From: Rhizobium sp. CB3090
GTDB taxonomy: Bacteria; Pseudomonadota; Alphaproteobacteria; Rhizobiales; Rhizobiaceae
Direction of reading: 5' to 3'
DNA length: 64,000 nt
NCBI RefSeq assembly: GCF_029714285.1
Contig: NZ_CP121662.1
Location: 992,001 to 1,056,000, forward strand
Part shown: piece by piece, positions 55,251 through 64,000 of the stretch
Layout of the letters: the number at the start of each line of letters is the position of its first letter
How positions within the stretch are numbered: the first letter of the stretch is position 1
The notes under the pieces: model-generated
Databases searched by the model: none
What the model saw: the letters and a program-made list of their open reading frames with translations, nothing else
What the model was told of the DNA's origin: nothing
Program-made: the position numbers and the translations under genes

Positions 55251-55414
55251 TGGGTTCTTCAAGAGGATGGTCTCAGACCGAACCGCGACGCAATCCGTGC
55301 CGAGCGGTTTTCGGTTAGTTAGACGAGATTGAACTACTCATTGATTGATGGGGTCGCCTGGCCAGCGGTTCCCATCCGTTGCAGGCCCGGGTGCAGGATT
55401 TTAAAGGAGCGACG

Positions 55415-58400
55415 ATGGCTCAGACCCTTTCGTTCAATGGTCGCAGGCGCGTACGCAAGTTTTTTGGTAAGATTCCCGAAGTCGCAGAGATGCCGAACCT
55501 CATCGAGGTTCAGAAGGCGTCCTACGATCAGTTCCTCATGGTCGAAGAGCCCAAGGGCGGCCGCCCTGACGAGGGTCTCCAGGCCGTATTCAAGTCGGTT
55601 TTCCCGATCACCGACTTTTCCGGCGCCTCCATGCTGGAGTTCGTGTCCTATGAATTCGAACCGCCGAAGTTCGACGTCGACGAATGCCGCCAGCGCGACC
55701 TGACTTATGCGGCGCCGCTGAAGGTTACTCTCCGTCTGATCGTGTTCGATATCGATGAGGATACCGGCGCGAAGTCCATCAAGGACATCAAGGAACAGAG
55801 CGTTTACATGGGCGACATGCCGCTCATGACGAACAACGGTACCTTCATCGTGAACGGCACCGAGCGCGTTATCGTGTCCCAGATGCACCGTTCGCCGGGC
55901 GTTTTCTTCGACCACGACAAGGGCAAGAGCCATTCTTCCGGCAAGCTGCTCTTTGCTGCTCGCGTCATTCCGTATCGCGGTTCCTGGCTCGATATCGAAT
56001 TCGACGCCAAGGATATCGTCTACGCCCGTATCGACCGCCGCCGCAAGATTCCGGTGACGTCGCTGCTGATGGCGCTCGGCATGGATGGCGAAGAAATCCT
56101 GTCGACCTTCTACACGAAGTCGCTCTACCAGCGCGACGGCGAAGGCTGGCGCATTCCCTTCAAGGCGGAAACACTGAAGGGCGCCAAGACCGTTGCCGAC
56201 ATGATCGACGCCGATACCGGCGAAGTCGTGGTCGAAGGCGGTAAGAAGCTGACCCCGCGCCTTCTGCGTCAGTTGCAGGAAAAGGGCCTCAAGGCCTTGA
56301 AGGCCACCGACGAAGAGCTTTACGGCCTCTTCCTGGCGGAAGACATCGTCAACTTCCGGACTGGTGAGATCTATCTCGAAGCCGGCGACGAAATCGACGA
56401 GAAGACCCTGCCGATCATCCTCAAGGCCGGTTTCGACGAAATCCCGGTTCTCGGCATCGACCATATCAATGTCGGCGCTTACATCCGCAACACGCTGTCC
56501 GCCGATAAGAACGAGAACCGTCAGGACGCTCTGTTCGACATCTACCGCGTCATGCGTCCGGGTGAGCCGCCGACCATGGAATCGGCCGAAGCCATGTTCA
56601 ACTCGCTGTTCTTCGATGCGGAGCGTTACGACCTCTCCGCCGTCGGCCGCGTGAAGATGAACATGCGCCTCGACCTCGACGTCGAAGACACCGTTCGCAT
56701 CCTGCGCAAGGACGACATCCTGGCCGTGGTCAAGATGCTGGTCGAACTGCGCGACGGCAAGGGCGAAATCGACGACATCGACAACCTCGGCAACCGCCGT
56801 GTCCGTTCGGTCGGCGAGCTGATGGAAAACCAGTACCGCCTCGGCCTGCTGCGCATGGAGCGTGCGATCAAGGAACGCATGTCCTCGATCGAGATCGACA
56901 CTGTCATGCCGCAGGACCTGATCAATGCGAAGCCGGCTGCTGCCGCCGTTCGCGAATTCTTCGGCTCCTCGCAGCTTTCGCAGTTCATGGACCAGGTGAA
57001 TCCGCTCTCGGAAATCACCCACAAGCGCCGTCTCTCGGCTCTCGGCCCGGGCGGTCTGACCCGCGAACGCGCCGGCTTCGAAGTCCGCGACGTGCATCCG
57101 ACCCACTATGGTCGTATTTGCCCGATCGAAACGCCGGAAGGTCCGAACATCGGTCTCATCAACTCGCTGGCGACCTTTGCCCGCGTCAACAAGTACGGCT
57201 TCATCGAAAGCCCTTATCGCCGCATCATCGACGGTAAGGTGACCAACGATGTGCTCTACCTCTCCGCCATGGAAGAGGCGAAGTACTACGTTGCGCAGGC
57301 CAACGCCGAGCTCGACACCGACGGCTCCTTCATCGAGGAATTCGTCGTTTGCCGTCATGCCGGCGAAGTCATGCTGGCTCCGCGCGACAACATCAACCTG
57401 ATGGACGTCTCGCCGAAGCAGCTCGTTTCGGTCGCAGCCGCTCTGATCCCGTTCCTGGAAAACGACGACGCCAACCGCGCTCTCATGGGCTCGAACATGC
57501 AGCGTCAGGCCGTGCCGCTTCTGCGTGCCGAAGCTCCGTTCGTCGGCACCGGCATGGAGCCGGTCGTCGCCCGTGACTCCGGCGCTGCTATCGGCGCCCG
57601 CCGCGGCGGCGTTGTCGACCAGGTCGACGCAACGCGTATCGTTATCCGTGCCACCGAAGACCTCGATCCGTCGAAGTCCGGTGTGGATATCTACCGCCTG
57701 ATGAAGTTCCAGCGTTCGAACCAGAACACCTGCGTCAACCAGCGTCCGCTGGTCACCGTTGGCGACGTGGTCAACAAGGGCGACATCCTGGCCGACGGTC
57801 CGTCGACTGATCTCGGCGATCTGGCGCTCGGCCGCAACGTGCTCGTCGCGTTCATGCCGTGGAACGGCTACAACTACGAAGACTCGATCCTGCTCTCCGA
57901 GCGTATCGTTGCCGACGACGTGTTCACCTCCATCCACATCGAAGAATTCGAAGTGATGGCGCGCGACACCAAGCTCGGTCCGGAAGAAATCACCCGCGAC
58001 ATTCCGAACGTTTCGGAAGAAGCGCTGAAGAACCTGGACGAAGCCGGCATCGTATACATCGGCGCCGAAGTTCAGCCGGGCGATATCCTAGTTGGCAAGA
58101 TCACGCCGAAGGGCGAAAGCCCGATGACGCCGGAAGAAAAGCTCCTGCGCGCCATCTTCGGTGAAAAGGCGTCCGACGTTCGCGACACCTCCATGCGCAT
58201 GCCGCCCGGCACCTACGGTACGGTCGTCGAAGTTCGCGTCTTCAACCGCCACGGCGTCGAGAAGGACGAACGCGCCATGGCGATCGAGCGCGAAGAGATC
58301 GAACGTCTCGCCAAGGACCGCGACGACGAACAGGCGATCCTCGACCGTAACGTCTACGGCCGCCTGATCGAAATGCTCCGTGGCCAGGTCGCACTTGCCG

Positions 58401-59557
58401 GTCCGAAGAGCTTCAAGAAGGGCACGGAACTGTCCAACGCCGTCGTCTCCGAATATCCGCGCTCGCAGTGGTGGATGTTTGCCGTCGAGGACGAAAAGGT
58501 CCAGGGCGAGCTCGAAGCTCTGCGCGGTCAGTACGACGAATCCAAGTCGCGCCTCGAACAGCGCTTCATGGACAAGGTCGAGAAGGTCCAGCGCGGCGAT
58601 GAAATGCCTCCGGGCGTCATGAAGATGGTCAAGGTCTTCGTCGCTGTGAAGCGCAAGATCCAGCCGGGCGACAAGATGGCCGGCCGTCATGGCAACAAGG
58701 GCGTCGTATCGCGCATCGTGCCGGTCGAAGATATGCCGTTCCTCGAAGACGGTACGCATGTCGACATCGTGCTGAACCCGCTCGGCGTGCCGTCGCGCAT
58801 GAACGTCGGTCAGATCCTTGAGACGCACCTTGGCTGGGCTTGCGCCGGCATGGGTCGTCAGATCGGCGAGCTGATCGAAGCCTATAAGGCAAGCGGCAAT
58901 ATCGAGCCTCTGCGTCAGACGATCGATATGGTCGTCGGCGACGGTCCGAAGAGCGACGACGTTCACGAGTATGACGACGCGTCGGTTCTGCGTCTGGCTG
59001 ATCAGTGGAAGCGTGGCGTGTCCATCGCGACCCCGGTCTTCGACGGCGCGGGCGAAGTCGACGTCAACGAGATGCTCGAAATGGCAGGTCTGAAGCAGAC
59101 CGGCCAGTCGACGCTCTATGACGGTCGTACCGGCGAGCAGTTCGACCGCCAGGTCACGGTTGGCTACATCTACATGCTGAAGCTGAACCACCTGGTCGAT
59201 GACAAGATCCACGCTCGCTCGATCGGCCCGTACTCGCTCGTCACCCAGCAGCCGCTGGGCGGTAAGGCGCAGTTCGGCGGTCAGCGCTTCGGCGAAATGG
59301 AAGTTTGGGCGCTCGAAGCTTACGGCGCAGCCTACACGCTGCAGGAAATGCTCACGGTCAAGTCGGACGACGTGGCCGGCCGCACCAAGGTCTACGAAGC
59401 CATCGTTCGTGGCGACGACACCTTCGAAGCGGGCATTCCGGAGAGCTTCAACGTTCTCGTCAAGGAAATGCGGTCGCTGGGCCTCAGCGTCGAATTGGAA
59501 AACTCCAAGGTCGACGATCTGCAGGCTGCCGGCCAGCTTCCGGACGCAGCGGAGTAA
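55415..59557 (+). CDS. rpoB: DNA-directed RNA polymerase subunit beta
   Basis: 1380-aa catalytic subunit. The rifampicin-pocket region (about residues 515-580) contains [10 protein letters not shown] and [15 protein letters not shown], with the usual wild-type residues at the Asp, His and Ser positions. Downstream [13 protein letters not shown] closes the clamp anchor. AAAGGAG 6 nt before ATG 55415; an open extension of 12 codons is ignored. rpoC follows after 190 bp. Confidence 0.99.
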   Translation: MAQTLSFNGRRRVRKFFGKIPEVAEMPNLIEVQKASYDQFLMVEEPKGGRPDEGLQAVFKSVFPITDFSGASMLEFVSYEFEPPKFDVDECRQRDLTYAAPLKVTLRLIVFDIDEDTGAKSIKDIKEQSVYMGDMPLMTNNGTFIVNGTERVIVSQMHRSPGVFFDHDKGKSHSSGKLLFAARVIPYRGSWLDIEFDAKDIVYARIDRRRKIPVTSLLMALGMDGEEILSTFYTKSLYQRDGEGWRIPFKAETLKGAKTVADMIDADTGEVVVEGGKKLTPRLLRQLQEKGLKALKATDEELYGLFLAEDIVNFRTGEIYLEAGDEIDEKTLPIILKAGFDEIPVLGIDHINVGAYIRNTLSADKNENRQDALFDIYRVMRPGEPPTMESAEAMFNSLFFDAERYDLSAVGRVKMNMRLDLDVEDTVRILRKDDILAVVKMLVELRDGKGEIDDIDNLGNRRVRSVGELMENQYRLGLLRMERAIKERMSSIEIDTVMPQDLINAKPAAAAVREFFGSSQLSQFMDQVNPLSEITHKRRLSALGPGGLTRERAGFEVRDVHPTHYGRICPIETPEGPNIGLINSLATFARVNKYGFIESPYRRIIDGKVTNDVLYLSAMEEAKYYVAQANAELDTDGSFIEEFVVCRHAGEVMLAPRDNINLMDVSPKQLVSVAAALIPFLENDDANRALMGSNMQRQAVPLLRAEAPFVGTGMEPVVARDSGAAIGARRGGVVDQVDATRIVIRATEDLDPSKSGVDIYRLMKFQRSNQNTCVNQRPLVTVGDVVNKGDILADGPSTDLGDLALGRNVLVAFMPWNGYNYEDSILLSERIVADDVFTSIHIEEFEVMARDTKLGPEEITRDIPNVSEEALKNLDEAGIVYIGAEVQPGDILVGKITPKGESPMTPEEKLLRAIFGEKASDVRDTSMRMPPGTYGTVVEVRVFNRHGVEKDERAMAIEREEIERLAKDRDDEQAILDRNVYGRLIEMLRGQVALAGPKSFKKGTELSNAVVSEYPRSQWWMFAVEDEKVQGELEALRGQYDESKSRLEQRFMDKVEKVQRGDEMPPGVMKMVKVFVAVKRKIQPGDKMAGRHGNKGVVSRIVPVEDMPFLEDGTHVDIVLNPLGVPSRMNVGQILETHLGWACAGMGRQIGELIEAYKASGNIEPLRQTIDMVVGDGPKSDDVHEYDDASVLRLADQWKRGVSIATPVFDGAGEVDVNEMLEMAGLKQTGQSTLYDGRTGEQFDRQVTVGYIYMLKLNHLVDDKIHARSIGPYSLVTQQPLGGKAQFGGQRFGEMEVWALEAYGAAYTLQEMLTVKSDDVAGRTKVYEAIVRGDDTFEAGIPESFNVLVKEMRSLGLSVELENSKVDDLQAAGQLPDAAE

Positions 59558-59747
59558 AAGCCGATAGGGTGCGCGCTGTCCGTCAGCGCGCACCGTTCCC
59601 GCCGGCGCCCGAATTCGTGTGGTGCTAGGCAGGGACGATTTCGCCGCATTCTGCGGTTATTGTCGTTTTAAGGCGTCAGTCCGGTTCCCGGGAATTTGCC
59701 GGCACTGATTGCAATTCGAGGGCGTTTCGCCCCTAAAGGAGACAGGC

Positions 59748-63959
<4,212 letters not shown>

Positions 63960-64000
63960 GCGGCTGGAGTTACGCTGGAATCAAAAACCGCCCGGAGCGA

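Noticed and set aside
55334..57937. 867-codon minus-strand open frame
   Set aside because: Antisense to rpoB; shadow of codon bias.

Overview
This 64 kb window is a stretch of a Rhizobiaceae chromosome, most likely Rhizobium sensu lato. The evidence is the combination of gene blocks typical of that family: rnr-topA-dprA-plsY-pyrC'-pyrB, aroQ-accB-accC-aat facing an NDUFA12/DUF2155 pair, rne divergent from amidase-mrcA-prfB, and rlmB-tRNA-tuf-tRNA-Trp-secE-nusG-rplKAJL-rpoBC. It also has high GC and rhizobial intergenic palindromes. No species name can be supported from the sequence alone. There is no insertion sequence, prophage, CRISPR array or rRNA gene.

Layout. Positions 1-11.4 kb are a minus-strand series: pyrB, a degenerate dihydroorotase, plsY, dprA, topA, rnr, a DUF983 protein, a decayed NUDIX hydrolase and an MFS transporter. 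Positions 11.6-16.9 kb carry an AidB-like flavoprotein, an orphan ParD antitoxin whose toxin is reduced to its first codons, an acetyltransferase, a TetR regulator, two small membrane proteins, ruvX and a metallo-hydrolase. Positions 17-23 kb hold gatC-gatA and gatB, split by a toxin-antitoxin pair, a YjhX-type gene and an acetyltransferase, with two more acetyltransferases behind gatB. Positions 23-31.5 kb hold an NDUFA12-like complex I protein, DUF2155, DUF1062 and DUF2167 proteins, the aat/accC/accB/aroQ operon, a DsbA-like protein and an aminotransferase. Positions 32-40.8 kb hold rne with a long structured leader, a cell-wall amidase, PBP1A and prfB with its programmed +1 frameshift. Positions 40.9-45.6 kb hold vapBC, nadK, three tRNAs, small secreted or unknown proteins and rlmB. 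Positions 46-64 kb are the tuf to rpoC expression-machinery cluster. It is interrupted between tuf and tRNA-Trp by a 4 kb accessory block (kinase, GrpB protein, sugar epimerase-like enzyme and two glycosyltransferase-like proteins).

How the genes work together. Most of the window is core metabolism and information processing: pyrimidine and phospholipid synthesis, fatty-acid synthesis (AccBC), tRNA-dependent amidation (GatCAB), peptidoglycan assembly and splitting, RNA decay (RNase R, RNase E), translation elongation and termination, and RNA polymerase. Accessory genes sit as single insertions in the gaps between these blocks. Four toxin-antitoxin-like loci lie within 28 kb, and two of them retain clear operator palindromes. 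I did not find convincing evidence of a large undescribed system. The most informative oddities are the dihydroorotase lacking its metal ligands next to pyrB, the vestigial NUDIX and ParE genes, the GrpB reading frame extended antisense into its neighbour, and the GT29-like gene.
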